Positions 33,100 through 41,627 of a stretch of 64,000 nucleotides of DNA are shown piece by piece; positions within the stretch are counted from its first letter, which is position 1, and each line of letters opens with the position of its first letter. Source of the DNA: DASZQY01 sp963843565 (GTDB lineage: Bacteria; Pseudomonadota; Alphaproteobacteria; Rhizobiales; Kaistiaceae); NCBI GenBank assembly GCA_963843565.1, contig CAWJKY010000003.1, forward strand, positions 1,364,001 to 1,428,000, given 5' to 3'. Below the pieces are notes generated by a model, which did no database searches, was not told the origin of the DNA, and worked only from the letters and a program-made list of their open reading frames with translations. The translations under genes and the position numbers were made by a program.

Positions 33100-33573
33100 A
33101 TGGCGGAGACCTACGACGGGCGGTGCGCCTGCGGCGCGGTCACCTACCGGCTGACCAGCGGCCCGATGTTCGTGCACTGCTGCAGCTGCCTCGACTGCCA
33201 GCGCCAGACGGGCAGCGCCTTCGTGCTGAACGCGCTCATCGAAACGGACCGGATCGAGGTGCTGTCCGGCGAACTGGTGCCGGTCAGCGTGCCGACGGAC
33301 AGCGGCCGCCCGCACGACATCTACCGCTGCACCGAATGCCAGACCGCCATGTGGAGCGACTACGGACGGCGCCCGAAGCTTCGTTTCGTCCGGGTCGGCA
33401 CGCTGGAGATGCCCGCGGCGCTGCCGCCGGACGTCTACATCTACACGCGCACCAAGCAGCCGTGGGTTCGGTTCCCGGAGGGGGCGCGGGTATTCACGGA
33501 ATACTACGACCTCAAGAAAGAGTGGCCGGCGGAGAGCCTGAAGCGCCGAGAAGCGATCCGCGCGGATCGCTGA
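33100..33573 (+). CDS. GFA family (glutathione-dependent formaldehyde-activating-like) protein
   Basis: A 157-residue zinc-binding protein of the GFA/CENP-V family. Zinc ligands are seen in CACGAVTY, HCCSCLDCQRQTGSAFVL and YRCTECQTAMWSDYG. Most family members are not formaldehyde enzymes and have no known function. ATG 33100 is preceded by AGGGAGGAA. It follows the HAD gene by 17 bp, probably the last of the vapBC-mutY-HAD-GFA transcription unit. Confidence 0.9.
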   Translation: MAETYDGRCACGAVTYRLTSGPMFVHCCSCLDCQRQTGSAFVLNALIETDRIEVLSGELVPVSVPTDSGRPHDIYRCTECQTAMWSDYGRRPKLRFVRVGTLEMPAALPPDVYIYTRTKQPWVRFPEGARVFTEYYDLKKEWPAESLKRREAIRADR

Positions 33574-33580
33574 AGCGCGC

Positions 33581-34171
33581 TTACGCCTCCGGGTCGATCA
33601 GGACGCTGCGTACGGCGTCGGCGAATGCTTGTAGCCGCTGGATATCCTGACGCAGGTCGTCGCGAAGGGCCGTCGGGATTTCCAACTGGACGCCGGCGCC
33701 GCTCCGTCCCCGGTTGCAGATGTTCGTGGGCTGGTCGCCGGCCAGCGTGTGGCCGTCGGTGATGGCGACAAAGCCGGCCTTACCGAGCGCGACGGCGATC
33801 CGGTCGCGGCGATCGACATCGGCGCCGCCCATCCAGACCGACTGCAGATCGTCGCGGTCGCGGCGCCCGTGCACACCGACAACCCGCTCGCACGACGCGA
33901 CAAGCGCGAGGCACCGCGGTTCATCGAAGCGCGGTGATGTGATGTGCAGGTCACCGTGGGGGCGGCCCATCTTCAGGCCTTCGAAGCAATAGAGCGAAAG
34001 GTCGTCGCCGGCGATCGCCACGGCAATCTCCGAGGTGCCCGGCTCGATCTCGCCGCCGTGCGGCGCAACGACGGCGACCGGCGCGTCCCGGTCGATCGCG
34101 CGGATGCGGTAGTCGACCCCTTCCCGCTCGCGGGCGACAAGGTCGGCGAAGCTCAGGTAACGATCCGCCAA
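33581..34171 (-). CDS. Poly-gamma-glutamate hydrolase family protein
   Basis: A 196-residue protein of the PF05908 type (zinc-dependent hydrolases first known from phages of poly-gamma-glutamate producing bacilli). Matching pieces are EREGVDYRIRA, VAVVAPHGGEIEPGTSEIAVAIAG (His and Glu for zinc), LSLYCFEGLKMG, LHITSPRFDEPRCLAL and VVGVHGRRD. No signal peptide is evident, so it would act in the cytoplasm or need another route out. It starts with TTG at 34171 and lies seven bp after clpS in the same direction. Role in this organism unknown. Confidence 0.82.
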   Translation of the reverse strand: MADRYLSFADLVAREREGVDYRIRAIDRDAPVAVVAPHGGEIEPGTSEIAVAIAGDDLSLYCFEGLKMGRPHGDLHITSPRFDEPRCLALVASCERVVGVHGRRDRDDLQSVWMGGADVDRRDRIAVALGKAGFVAITDGHTLAGDQPTNICNRGRSGAGVQLEIPTALRDDLRQDIQRLQAFADAVRSVLIDPEA

Positions 34172-34178
34172 CGGCCCG

Positions 34179-34502
34179 CTATTCTTCCGGCTCGGTGGTG
34201 AACATCAGCGGGAAGCCGGCGGCCTTGCCCATGTCGGTCGCCTCGGTCGCCTTGGTGTCGGCAATATCCTTGGTATAGACGGCGACCACGCAAACGCCCT
34301 TGCGGTGGGCGGTGATCATGATCTTGTAGGCTTGGTCCTCGCTGGTGCGGAAGACGGCCTTCAGCACCATCACCACGAACTCGCGCGGCGTGTAGTCGTC
34401 GTTGACCAGGATGACCTTGTGAAGCTTGGGCCGCTCGGTCTTCGGCTTGACCCGGGTGCGCGGCTTGGTAACGGTGACGGTATCGCTGTCGTTGTCGCTC
34501 AT
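34179..34502 (-). CDS. clpS: ATP-dependent Clp protease adaptor ClpS
   Basis: A 107-residue adaptor that delivers N-degron proteins to ClpAP. After a disordered, lysine-rich 25 residues (TVTKPRTRVKPKTERP) comes the ClpS core: LHKVILVNDDYTPREFVVMVLKAVF (substrate pocket Asn-Asp-Asp and Met), then AYKIMITAHRKGVCVVAVYTKDIA. Start ATG 34502 agrees with the family; a frame open to 34610 is rejected. It precedes the poly-gamma-glutamate hydrolase-like gene. clpA, commonly next to clpS, is not in view. Confidence 0.94.
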   Translation of the reverse strand: MSDNDSDTVTVTKPRTRVKPKTERPKLHKVILVNDDYTPREFVVMVLKAVFRTSEDQAYKIMITAHRKGVCVVAVYTKDIADTKATEATDMGKAAGFPLMFTTEPEE

Positions 34503-34669
34503 CGCCTGCCGTCCGGCGCCCGTCAAAAGAGTGCGTGCGAGCAAATAATCTGGGGCAGTTGCGACAGTTCGTCCAGAGTCCCCTGCACAAACCGCGTCAG
34601 CGCCCCACATATTTCCATATCGCGCCTTCGGCGCGTCACACCGGCGACAAATCCAAGAGAACCCCAGCG

Positions 34670-35539
34670 ATGCCCACGCCCGATGCAGCGAAATCCGGAA
34701 CGTTCAAGATCGGCGGCGACCTAGAGGTCAACCGCCTCGGCTTCGGCGCCATGCGCGTCACCGGCCCCGGCATCTGGGGCCAGCCCAAGGACAGGCCGGA
34801 AGCGATCCGCACGCTGAAGCGCGTCCGCGACCTCCAAATCAACTTCGTCGATACGGCCGACGCTTACGGGCCGAACATTTCGGAGGAGCTGATCCACGAG
34901 GCGCTGCACCCCTACGGCGACATCGTCATCGCCACCAAGGGCGCCAACACGCGCACGGGGCCCAACCGCTGGGTCGCGGTCGGCCGGCCTGAATATCTGA
35001 TCCAGCAAGCGCATACGAGCTGCTGGCGGCTCGGCGTCGACAGGATCGACCTGTGGCAATTGCACCGCATCGACCCGAAGGTGCCGCGCGACGAGCAGTT
35101 CGGGGCGATCAAGACGCTGATCGACGAAGGCGTGATCCGCTACGGGGGCTTGAGCGAAGTCTCGGTCGAGGAGATCGAGGCCGCCTCGAAGTTCTTCAAG
35201 GTCGTCAGCGTCCAGAACCAGTACAACATCTTCGACCGCAAGAGCGAGGACGTCCTCGACTACTGCGAGAAGCACGGCATCGGCTTCATCCCGTGGGCGC
35301 CGCTCGGCTCCGGCCATCTTGCCGGCGCCCAGTCGCGGATCGACGAGGTCGCCCGGCGGCTCAAGGTGACGCCCGGCCAGCTCGCGCTCGCGTGGCTCCT
35401 GAAGCGCAGCCCGGTGATGCTGCCGATCCCCGGCACGTCGCAGGTCGCCCATCTGGAAGAGAACACGGCGGCCGCCGAAATCCACCTCGGCGACACCGAT
35501 TTCGCGGCGCTCGACGAGGCCGGCAAGGCGGCGGCCTAG
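34670..35539 (+). CDS. Aldo/keto reductase
   Basis: A 289-residue TIM-barrel oxidoreductase. Family marks: NRLGFGAMRVTGPGIWG, VDTADAYGPNISEELI (catalytic Asp and Tyr), IVIATKGA (Lys), and GVDRIDLWQLHRID (His). The C-terminal LLKRSPVMLPIPGTSQ binds NADPH. Substrate unknown. ATG 34670 is used. Divergent from clpS across 167 bp with no striking element. Confidence 0.93.
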   Translation: MPTPDAAKSGTFKIGGDLEVNRLGFGAMRVTGPGIWGQPKDRPEAIRTLKRVRDLQINFVDTADAYGPNISEELIHEALHPYGDIVIATKGANTRTGPNRWVAVGRPEYLIQQAHTSCWRLGVDRIDLWQLHRIDPKVPRDEQFGAIKTLIDEGVIRYGGLSEVSVEEIEAASKFFKVVSVQNQYNIFDRKSEDVLDYCEKHGIGFIPWAPLGSGHLAGAQSRIDEVARRLKVTPGQLALAWLLKRSPVMLPIPGTSQVAHLEENTAAAEIHLGDTDFAALDEAGKAAA

Positions 35540-35542
35540 CGG

Positions 35543-36442
35543 TCAGCTCAGCCAGACCGGGTTCGACCAGGCACGCTTTCCGACCGCGTCCACGACGACC
35601 AGCCGGAACCAGTCGCCGGCGAACTTTGCCGTCGGCAGACGCGCCTCGGTGAGTTCGTCGCCGACCTTGAACTCGGCGCGGGTGCCGCGCCCGACGAGCG
35701 CGATGGTGTGGACGGGCGAACACGCAACGCGCGCCGCGCCGTCCTCAATCGCGAAGGCAGCGATCTCCGGGCCCTGGCTGGAATAGAACCGGCCGGCCTT
35801 CATAGCGTCGAGCAGCGCGGCCGGCTCGTTGGCCTCCGCCTTGACCATCATCCAGCCGCCGAAGGCGTCGTCGACCTTCAGGTGGGCGTCATCGGCGGCG
35901 TACGCCGTCAGGCGGTGGCCCTCGTTCAGCAACCCGTCGAGCAGATAGGCGCCATTCGAGCGGGCGCACTCCACCTCGCAGGTGTGGTTGTAGATCTCGA
36001 CCGCGTGGGCGTGCGGCGCCAGGGCGCGCCCGTCGGCGATGGTGAGGCCGGACCACTCCGGATGGGCGATGCCGACGAAGGCCCCGGCGGCGCGAGCCCG
36101 GGCGGCGAGCGCGACACCGCTCTCGCCCTCCCCGGTCGGCGCGAAATCCGCCGGCAGGCCGGCCGCCAGAACGTGCCAGATTTCGCCGTGGCTGTTGGCC
36201 GGGGCGTGGACCTCGGCGCCGAGGATGGTCGTGAAACGGTTGGTGCGGAGCGGCACGGTATCGGTGATCGGGAAGCCGAACCGCGGCAGGAAATGATCCG
36301 ACAGGCAGAGGAAGTCGTATCCCGCCTCGCGATAGCGCCCGACGATCTCCTCCGGCTTCAGCGCGCCGTCGGAGCGGGTCGAGTGCATGTGGATATTGCC
36401 CCGCCAGAACTGGCCGGGGGCGGCGAAGGCTGTCGTTCCCAT
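35543..36442 (-). CDS. PHP-domain metallohydrolase (CehA/McbA-like)
   Basis: A 299-residue PHP-fold hydrolase. Metal ligands are visible in GNIHMHSTRSDGALKPEEIV (HxH), CLSDHFLPR, ILGAEVHAP and GIAHPEWSG. The C-terminal 80 residues (AFAIEDGAARVACSP, GTRAEFKVGDELTE) form a beta-sandwich-like addition, as in CehA/McbA-type proteins which split phosphate or carbamate esters. Substrate unknown. It converges on the aldo/keto reductase with a three-bp gap and follows ccrM by 60 bp. Confidence 0.85.
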   Translation of the reverse strand: MGTTAFAAPGQFWRGNIHMHSTRSDGALKPEEIVGRYREAGYDFLCLSDHFLPRFGFPITDTVPLRTNRFTTILGAEVHAPANSHGEIWHVLAAGLPADFAPTGEGESGVALAARARAAGAFVGIAHPEWSGLTIADGRALAPHAHAVEIYNHTCEVECARSNGAYLLDGLLNEGHRLTAYAADDAHLKVDDAFGGWMMVKAEANEPAALLDAMKAGRFYSSQGPEIAAFAIEDGAARVACSPVHTIALVGRGTRAEFKVGDELTEARLPTAKFAGDWFRLVVVDAVGKRAWSNPVWLS

Positions 36443-36502
36443 GGGCTCAACTCGTGGCCGAACTTCATTGCGGCCCGATGACAGCCCGCCGGTCCGCCAG
36501 CG

Positions 36503-37618
36503 TCAAGCGCCGGCGGCGGCCAGGTCGCGGCGGGCGACGGCGCGCAGTTCGTCGATCGGCGCCAGCGCGCCTTGGCGCTCGAAGTGCCAGAACGTCCAGC
36601 CGTTGCAGGCATCGAGCCCCTGAACCAGCGCGCCCACCCGATGGATCGAGCCGACGTGGGCGCCGGCGCGGAGCGTTCCGTCGGCGCGCACTTCCGCCTC
36701 GTGACGGGCGCGGGCGTCGGTGAGGATCGCGCCGGGCGAAATCAGCCCCGACTCGACCAGCGACCCGAAGGGCACGCGCGGCTCGGCGCGCTTGCCGGCG
36801 GACGTTTCGAGGGCCGCACCGGACGCCATCTCGACAGCGGTGATGCGCGCCTCGGCGGCGGCGATGTAGTCGTCCTGGCGCTCGACGCCGACGAAGTGGC
36901 GGCCGAGGCGCTTGGCCACAGCGCCGGTGGTGCCAGTGCCGAAGAACGGGTCGAGGATGACGTCGCCCGGTTTCGAGGACGCCAGCAGGATGCGGTGGAG
37001 CAGCGCCTCGGGCTTCTGGGTCGGGTGGACCTTCTTGCCCTCCGCGCCCTTCAGCCGCTCGTTGCCAGTACAGATCGGGAAGAGCCAGTCGGAGCGCATC
37101 TGCAACTCGTCGTTGGCAGCCTTCAGCGCATCGTAGTTGAAGGTGTAGCCCTTGCCGTTCTGGTCGCGGCTCGCCCAGATCAGCGTCTCGTGGGCGTTGG
37201 TGAAGCGACGGCCGCGAAAGTTCGGCATCGGGTTGGTCTTGCGCCAGACGATGTCGTTGAGGATCCAGAAGCCGAGATCCTGCAGGCTCGCGCCGACGCG
37301 GAAGATGTTGTGATAGGAGCCGATGACCCACAGCGTGCCCGTCGGCTTCAGCACGCGGCGGCAGGCGAGCAGCCAGGCGCGGGTGAAATCGTCATAGGCC
37401 GAGAACGAGGCGAACTTGTCCCAGGCGTCGTCGACGGCGTCGACCTCGGACTGGTCGGGGCGGGTCAGCCGGCCCTCGAGCTGAAGGTTGTAAGGCGGAT
37501 CGGCGAAGACCAGATCGACAGAATTCGCGGGCAGCTTCTCCAGTTCGGTGACGCAATCGCCCTTCAGGATCGAATCCAGCCAGGCGGGCGCGCCCGCCTT
37601 TCTCGCCAACTGAACCAT
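36503..37618 (-). CDS. ccrM: CcrM-type adenine-N6 DNA methyltransferase (GANTC)
   Basis: A 371-residue beta-class methyltransferase. The catalytic motif DPPYNLQLEG comes early, the SAM-binding FxGxG appears late as DPFFGTGTTGAVAKRLGRHFVG, and the C-terminal 100 residues (GTLRAGAHVGSIHRVGALVQG ... NGWTFWHF) match the specific C-terminal domain of CcrM proteins. CcrM methylates GANTC and times gene expression in the cell cycle. ATG 37618 is used; GTG 37627 is possible. A CtrA-like site and a GANTC site lie upstream. Confidence 0.94.
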   Translation of the reverse strand: MVQLARKAGAPAWLDSILKGDCVTELEKLPANSVDLVFADPPYNLQLEGRLTRPDQSEVDAVDDAWDKFASFSAYDDFTRAWLLACRRVLKPTGTLWVIGSYHNIFRVGASLQDLGFWILNDIVWRKTNPMPNFRGRRFTNAHETLIWASRDQNGKGYTFNYDALKAANDELQMRSDWLFPICTGNERLKGAEGKKVHPTQKPEALLHRILLASSKPGDVILDPFFGTGTTGAVAKRLGRHFVGVERQDDYIAAAEARITAVEMASGAALETSAGKRAEPRVPFGSLVESGLISPGAILTDARARHEAEVRADGTLRAGAHVGSIHRVGALVQGLDACNGWTFWHFERQGALAPIDELRAVARRDLAAAGA

Positions 37619-37674
37619 GAACGCCACCCCACGCGGAACCCGACAAAGACGGCGCGATGGTGGGCGAACAGGGT

Positions 37675-37713
37675 GAATCTTCCCTTGAAGGACATGGTTA
37701 AGCAGCGCCTAAC
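37675..37713. promoter_or_regulatory. Candidate CtrA site and GANTC site before ccrM
   Basis: TTAAGCAGCGCCTAAC at 37698-37713 differs from the CtrA consensus TTAA-N7-TTAAC at one base. GAATC at 37675-37679 is a GANTC target of CcrM itself. Both lie 55-95 bp before the ccrM start, as in Caulobacter where ccrM is CtrA-activated and methylation-sensitive. Confidence 0.45.
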
Positions 37714-37816
37714 GCCGGGCGGCCATGCACGATGCGGGCTTCCCCGGCGGCGCCGAGGCCGCTAGAAAGCGGCGCGAAAACCTCCCCTCCAATGCCGCTC
37801 CGGCTGCGAGACCCTC

Positions 37817-38497
37817 ATGCTCTTTGCCTTCGATTGCGACGGCGTCCTGGTCGATTCTGAAATCATCGCTTCGGAAGTCGACGCCGAGTTCCTGGCCAAG
37901 GCCGGCTACGAGATCACCGCCGAAGAGGTGACGCGGCGCTTCGCCGGGCTCACCGGTCTGGCGATCTACGAGCAGATCGAGGCGGAGACCGGGCGGAAGC
38001 TGCCGGCCGGCATCGACGAGGAGATCAAGGAGGAGATCGACCGGCGCCTGGACCGCGATCTGAAGCCGACCATCGGCGCGCTCGACGTCTTCGACCGGAT
38101 CGATGGGCCGCGCTGCGTTTGCTCCAACTCGTCGGGCAGGCGGCTGACGCTGTCGCTCGAAAAGGTCGGGCTCTACGACCGGGTGCGCCCCTACGTCTAT
38201 TCCGCCGTCGAGGTGGGCACGAAGGAGCCGAAACCTGCCCCCAACGTTTACAGCTACGCGGCGGAGCAGTTCGAGGTGAGCCCCCGCGACATGCTGGTGA
38301 TCGAGGATTCGGTCTTCGGGGTGCGCGCCGCCAAGGCGGCCGGCGCCCGCGTCATCGGCTTCACCGGCGGGCGGCACACCTGGCTCGGCCACGCCGACAT
38401 CCTCATCGAGGCGGGCGCGGAAACCGTCATTCACCGCTTCGACGACCTTGCCCAGATCGCGGAAGCGCTGATGGCCTGGGAAGGGATGGAGGGGTAG
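37817..38497 (+). CDS. HAD family hydrolase (phosphoglycolate-phosphatase-like)
   Basis: A 226-residue HAD phosphatase: nucleophile motif FAFDCDGVLVDSEIIASEV, threonine/serine motif VCSNSSGRRL, lysine in EPKPAPNVYSY and acidic VIEDSVFGVRAAKAAGARVIG. The helical cap (about residues 20-85) is of the beta-phosphoglucomutase-like type. Substrate unknown. The last 35 codons plus the stop are duplicated, with changes, at 45600-45703, about 7 kb downstream. Divergent from ccrM. Confidence 0.9.
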   Translation: MLFAFDCDGVLVDSEIIASEVDAEFLAKAGYEITAEEVTRRFAGLTGLAIYEQIEAETGRKLPAGIDEEIKEEIDRRLDRDLKPTIGALDVFDRIDGPRCVCSNSSGRRLTLSLEKVGLYDRVRPYVYSAVEVGTKEPKPAPNVYSYAAEQFEVSPRDMLVIEDSVFGVRAAKAAGARVIGFTGGRHTWLGHADILIEAGAETVIHRFDDLAQIAEALMAWEGMEG

Positions 38498-38675
38498 GCT
38501 CGCGGCCGCTGACGGCGAGGCCTGCGGCTGCGGCAAGTGCGCGCATTTCGCCGGTCGCCGCGAACATCACATTTCATTCACTCGCCGAGCGTACTACCGA
38601 AGCATAACGGCCTGAGATTGCGGCCGTTTGCCCCTCGTCCAATTCCTTGATCCGGCGCGCTGGCGCCGCTGCGTC

Positions 38676-40487
38676 ATGTCCTTCATTCGACTGCCCGCGC
38701 TTGCCCGCGCCCGAATCCCGCCGCTCCCTGCCCTCACAGTTCCGGAGCGCCTGAGGGCGCTCGTTCGCGGCAGCGAACTGTCGCTCGTCGTGCTCTCGGC
38801 GGTGGCCGGGGTCCTGGCCGGCGTCATGGTCGCCGGCATCACCGCGACCGCCCAGTTCATGCATTTCGTGTTGTTCCAGCTTGGCCCCGGTGTGCGGTTA
38901 AGCGAGATCGAGGCGCTGCCCAGCCTGTCGGGCGCCCTGGTGCCGGTGCTTGGCGGGCTTATCCTGGCGCTCATCGGGGTCGGGCTTGCGCGACTGCACG
39001 TGAAACGCGCCACCGACCCGATCGAGGCGAACGCCCTGCACGGCGGCCGGATGTCGATGCGCGACAGTCTGCTGGTGACGGCGCAGATTCTGGTTTCCAA
39101 CGGCTTCGGCGGATCGGTCGGCCTCGAAGCCGGCTACACCCAGATCGCCTCGGGGCTCGCTTCGCGCCTCGGCACCGCCTTCCGCCTGCGGCGGGCGGAC
39201 CTGCGCGTGTTGCTGGGAGCCGGCGCGGCCGGCGCCATCGCCGCCGCTTTCGGGGCGCCGCTCACCGGATCGTTCTACGCTTTCGAGCTGATCATAGGCA
39301 CCTACACGACGGCCGGACTGGCGCCGGTGCTGACCGCGGCGATCGCGGCGGTCCTGACGTCGCACGCGCTTGGCGTCCAACCGTACGCGGTCACGGTCGG
39401 CGCCATCGCCCACATGACCCCCACCAACCTGCCGGTCTTGCTCGTCCTGGCGCTGATCTGTGCCCTGGTCGGAATCGCCGTCATGCGCGGCGTGACGCTG
39501 GCCGAAGTCGCCTTCCGCAAATCTCGCCTGCCCCTGCCGCTGCATCCGGTTGTCGGCGGCCTGCTGGTCGGGCTGCTCGCGCTGGCGACGCCGCATGTCC
39601 TGTCGTCGGGGCACGAGGCTCTGAAGCTTTCTCTGGGGATGGCGGCGCCGGCGATCGGCACTCTTCTCATGCTGATCGTTCTGAAGGCCGCCGCCTCGGC
39701 GATCTCGCTGGGCAGTGGTTTCCGCGGCGGCCTCTTCTTCGCTTCGCTCTTCCTTGGCGCGCTGACCGGCCGGCTGTTCGCCGCCGTGATGGCGGTCGTC
39801 CTGCCGGCCTTCGCTCTCGACCCGCTACAGGCGGCGGTGATCGGGATGAGCGCCATGGCGGTGGGCATCGTCGGCGGACCGCTGACCATGTCGTTCCTGG
39901 CGCTGGAGACGACCAGCGACCTGCCGATTGCATTGGCGGTGCTGGCGGCAGCCGTGGTCTCGGCGATGACGGTTCGCGAACTCTTCGGCTATTCGTTCGC
40001 CACCTGGCGCCTGCATCTGCGTGGCGAAACGATCCGCAGCGCCCATGACGTCGGCCGGATCAGGGCACTCACCGTCGGACGTCTGATGCGTCGTGACGTG
40101 CGCACGGTGATGGCCGACACGCGCATTTCGGCGTTCCGGCGCGATTTCCCGCTGGGCTCGACGCAGCGCGTGATCGTCACCGACAGTGCCGGCCGGTACG
40201 CGGGGATCGCGTTGGTGCCCGAGATTCACGCACCCGAGCTCAACGGCGACATCGACCAGCACGCGGTCGGCGAGTACCTGCATTACCGCCAGTTCGCCCT
40301 CGGGCCGCAGATGAACATCAAGGACGCCATGCGGGTTTTCGATGAGGCCGAAAGCGAGGCGCTGGCGGTCGTCGAGGATCCCGAAAAGGGCAACGTCATC
40401 GGCCTGCTCACGGAGGCGCACGCGCTCAGGCGCTACTCCGAGGAGCTCGACCGGGCGCGGCGCGATCTTGTCGGCGAAGGCGCCTAG
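38676..40487 (+). CDS. CLC family chloride channel/transporter with CBS-like tail
   Basis: A 603-residue membrane protein with about ten hydrophobic segments (residues 45-440). CLC selectivity motifs are seen in variant form: NGFGGSVGLEAGYTQIASG for the GREGP loop, FGAPLTGSFYAFE, and GSGFRGGLFFASLFLGALTG; the gating glutamate follows the same position as in CLC proteins. Residues about 455-600 (LTVGRLMRRDVRTVMADT, VIVTDSAGRYAGI) look like a CBS pair. ATG 38676 is used. The stop codon TAG lies inside the CCTAGG that is duplicated by the adjoining IS element. Confidence 0.9.
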   Translation: MSFIRLPALARARIPPLPALTVPERLRALVRGSELSLVVLSAVAGVLAGVMVAGITATAQFMHFVLFQLGPGVRLSEIEALPSLSGALVPVLGGLILALIGVGLARLHVKRATDPIEANALHGGRMSMRDSLLVTAQILVSNGFGGSVGLEAGYTQIASGLASRLGTAFRLRRADLRVLLGAGAAGAIAAAFGAPLTGSFYAFELIIGTYTTAGLAPVLTAAIAAVLTSHALGVQPYAVTVGAIAHMTPTNLPVLLVLALICALVGIAVMRGVTLAEVAFRKSRLPLPLHPVVGGLLVGLLALATPHVLSSGHEALKLSLGMAAPAIGTLLMLIVLKAAASAISLGSGFRGGLFFASLFLGALTGRLFAAVMAVVLPAFALDPLQAAVIGMSAMAVGIVGGPLTMSFLALETTSDLPIALAVLAAAVVSAMTVRELFGYSFATWRLHLRGETIRSAHDVGRIRALTVGRLMRRDVRTVMADTRISAFRRDFPLGSTQRVIVTDSAGRYAGIALVPEIHAPELNGDIDQHAVGEYLHYRQFALGPQMNIKDAMRVFDEAESEALAVVEDPEKGNVIGLLTEAHALRRYSEELDRARRDLVGEGA

Positions 40488-40488
40488 G
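40483..40488. repeat. Target-site duplication of the IS481-type element, left copy
   Basis: CCTAGG precedes the left inverted repeat and is repeated at 41515-41520. It contains the TAG stop of the CLC gene. Confidence 0.75.
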
Positions 40489-41514
40489 TGTGGAATCTGA
40501 TCAGGTTGTTCCGGCGAGGGCGTGAGCCGGTGGTCTGCGGCCGAGGCTAACATGGGGCCGCCGCTGGTTGTACCAGTCGATCCATCTGGTCAGATCGGCG
40601 GCGCGGGCCTGTGATGAGGCGAAGGTGGTGGCGTAGGCCCATTCGCGCATGAGGGTCTGGATGAAGCGCTCGGCCTTGCCGTTGGTTTTGGGGGTGTAGG
40701 GCCGGGTCCGGATGTGGCGGATGCGAAGTAGCCGCAGCACCTTGCCGAACAGTTTGGCGACGTAGCCCGAGCCGTTGTCGGTCATCACCCGCTCGACCCG
40801 GATGCCCTGTTCTTTGAACCAGCGCAGCGCCCGGATCAGGAAGCCGGTGGTCGAGGATCGCCGCTCGTCAGGAAGAACCTCGACGTAGGCGAGCCGTGTG
40901 GCATCGTCGATGGCAACGTGGAAGAAGTCGTAGCCCGGGGAGCGGTTGCGACCACGACGGTCACCGGTGATGCGATGGCCGACATGGGTGAAGCGGGCGA
41001 GCTTCTTGATGTCGAGATGGATGAGTTCGCCGGCGCGCTGGCGCTGATAGCGGCGCACCGGCTCGCGTGGAGCCAGGCTCTGCAGGCGACCGACGCCGAG
41101 CCTCTTAAGCCAGCTGGCGACAGTGGAACGGGCCAGCGCTAGCTTGTCCGCGATGACCTCGGCGCTCAGGCGATACGCCCGGCGCAACCGTTCGATCAGG
41201 GCGATCGCAGCATCGGCCAGCCGGTTGGCGACTGTCCGGGGTCGCGAGGAGCGGTTCTGAAGTCCAGCTGATCCCTCGGCTCTCCAGCGGCCGAGCCACT
41301 TGCGTGCCGTACGTTCGCTCACCCCGAAGCCGGCCGCGACCTCTGCGACCGGCAGCCGGTCTTCAACGATCCGCCGGATCATCTCCTCTCGACCAAGCGG
41401 CGTTGTCCGGGCATTCTTGTGCGGGTTGTTCATCCCTGAAGTCCTCCGGTAGCTGTGTTGCAACAACCACCTTCAGGCCTTCACTGCGGATGAACAACCT
41501 CCTCAGACTTCACA
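40489..41514 (-). mobile_element. Complete IS481-family insertion sequence (1026 bp)
   Basis: The element is bounded by imperfect inverted repeats of 23 bp beginning TGTG (TGTGGAATCTGATCAGGTTG on the left; the right end read inward is TGTGAAGTCTGAGGAGGTTG), 19 of 23 positions matching. CCTAGG is duplicated on both sides. It holds one intact transposase gene. Intact ends and gene suggest recent insertion. Confidence 0.88.
40501..41433 (-). CDS. IS481 family transposase
   Basis: A 310-residue DDE transposase. The N-terminal half has a helix-turn-helix (PVAEVAAGFGVSERTARKWLGR) and a second one (SAEVIADKLALARSTVASWL). The rve integrase core shows D in LIHLDIKKLARF, D in VMTDNGSGYVAK and E in KTNGKAERFIQTLMREWAY, the DDE triad. 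The ending WYNQRRPHVSLGRRPPAHAL is typical of IS481. The ATG 41433 lies 81 bp inside the element's right end. It appears intact. Confidence 0.94.
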   Translation of the reverse strand: MNNPHKNARTTPLGREEMIRRIVEDRLPVAEVAAGFGVSERTARKWLGRWRAEGSAGLQNRSSRPRTVANRLADAAIALIERLRRAYRLSAEVIADKLALARSTVASWLKRLGVGRLQSLAPREPVRRYQRQRAGELIHLDIKKLARFTHVGHRITGDRRGRNRSPGYDFFHVAIDDATRLAYVEVLPDERRSSTTGFLIRALRWFKEQGIRVERVMTDNGSGYVAKLFGKVLRLLRIRHIRTRPYTPKTNGKAERFIQTLMREWAYATTFASSQARAADLTRWIDWYNQRRPHVSLGRRPPAHALAGTT

Positions 41515-41520
41515 CCTAGG
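41515..41520. repeat. Target-site duplication of the IS481-type element, right copy
   Basis: CCTAGG follows the right inverted repeat and equals the left copy at 40483-40488. Confidence 0.75.
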
Positions 41521-41535
41521 TTCGCAAAAGGCGAT

Positions 41536-41556
41536 GCCGGCGCCGCCTGCGCCGGC
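41536..41556. terminator. GC-rich hairpin, probably the displaced terminator of the CLC gene
   Basis: GCCGGCGC (41536-41543) and GCGCCGGC (41549-41556) form a perfect eight-bp stem with a five-base loop. Without the IS element it would lie 48 bp after the CLC stop. There is no T-tract. Confidence 0.4.
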
Positions 41557-41627
41557 GGCAATTGACCGGCACTCGCGGACGTAGCAGATTTCCCGCCGGC
41601 GCCCGGGCGCTCAGGGTCTCCGCGACA

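Noticed and set aside
34503..34669. Promoter candidates between clpS and the aldo/keto reductase
   Set aside because: Only weak -35/-10 matches with poor spacing; not better than chance.
38498..38675. Possible RNA gene in the gap before the CLC gene
   Set aside because: No tRNA or known RNA pattern, only short GC-rich symmetry; nothing supportable.
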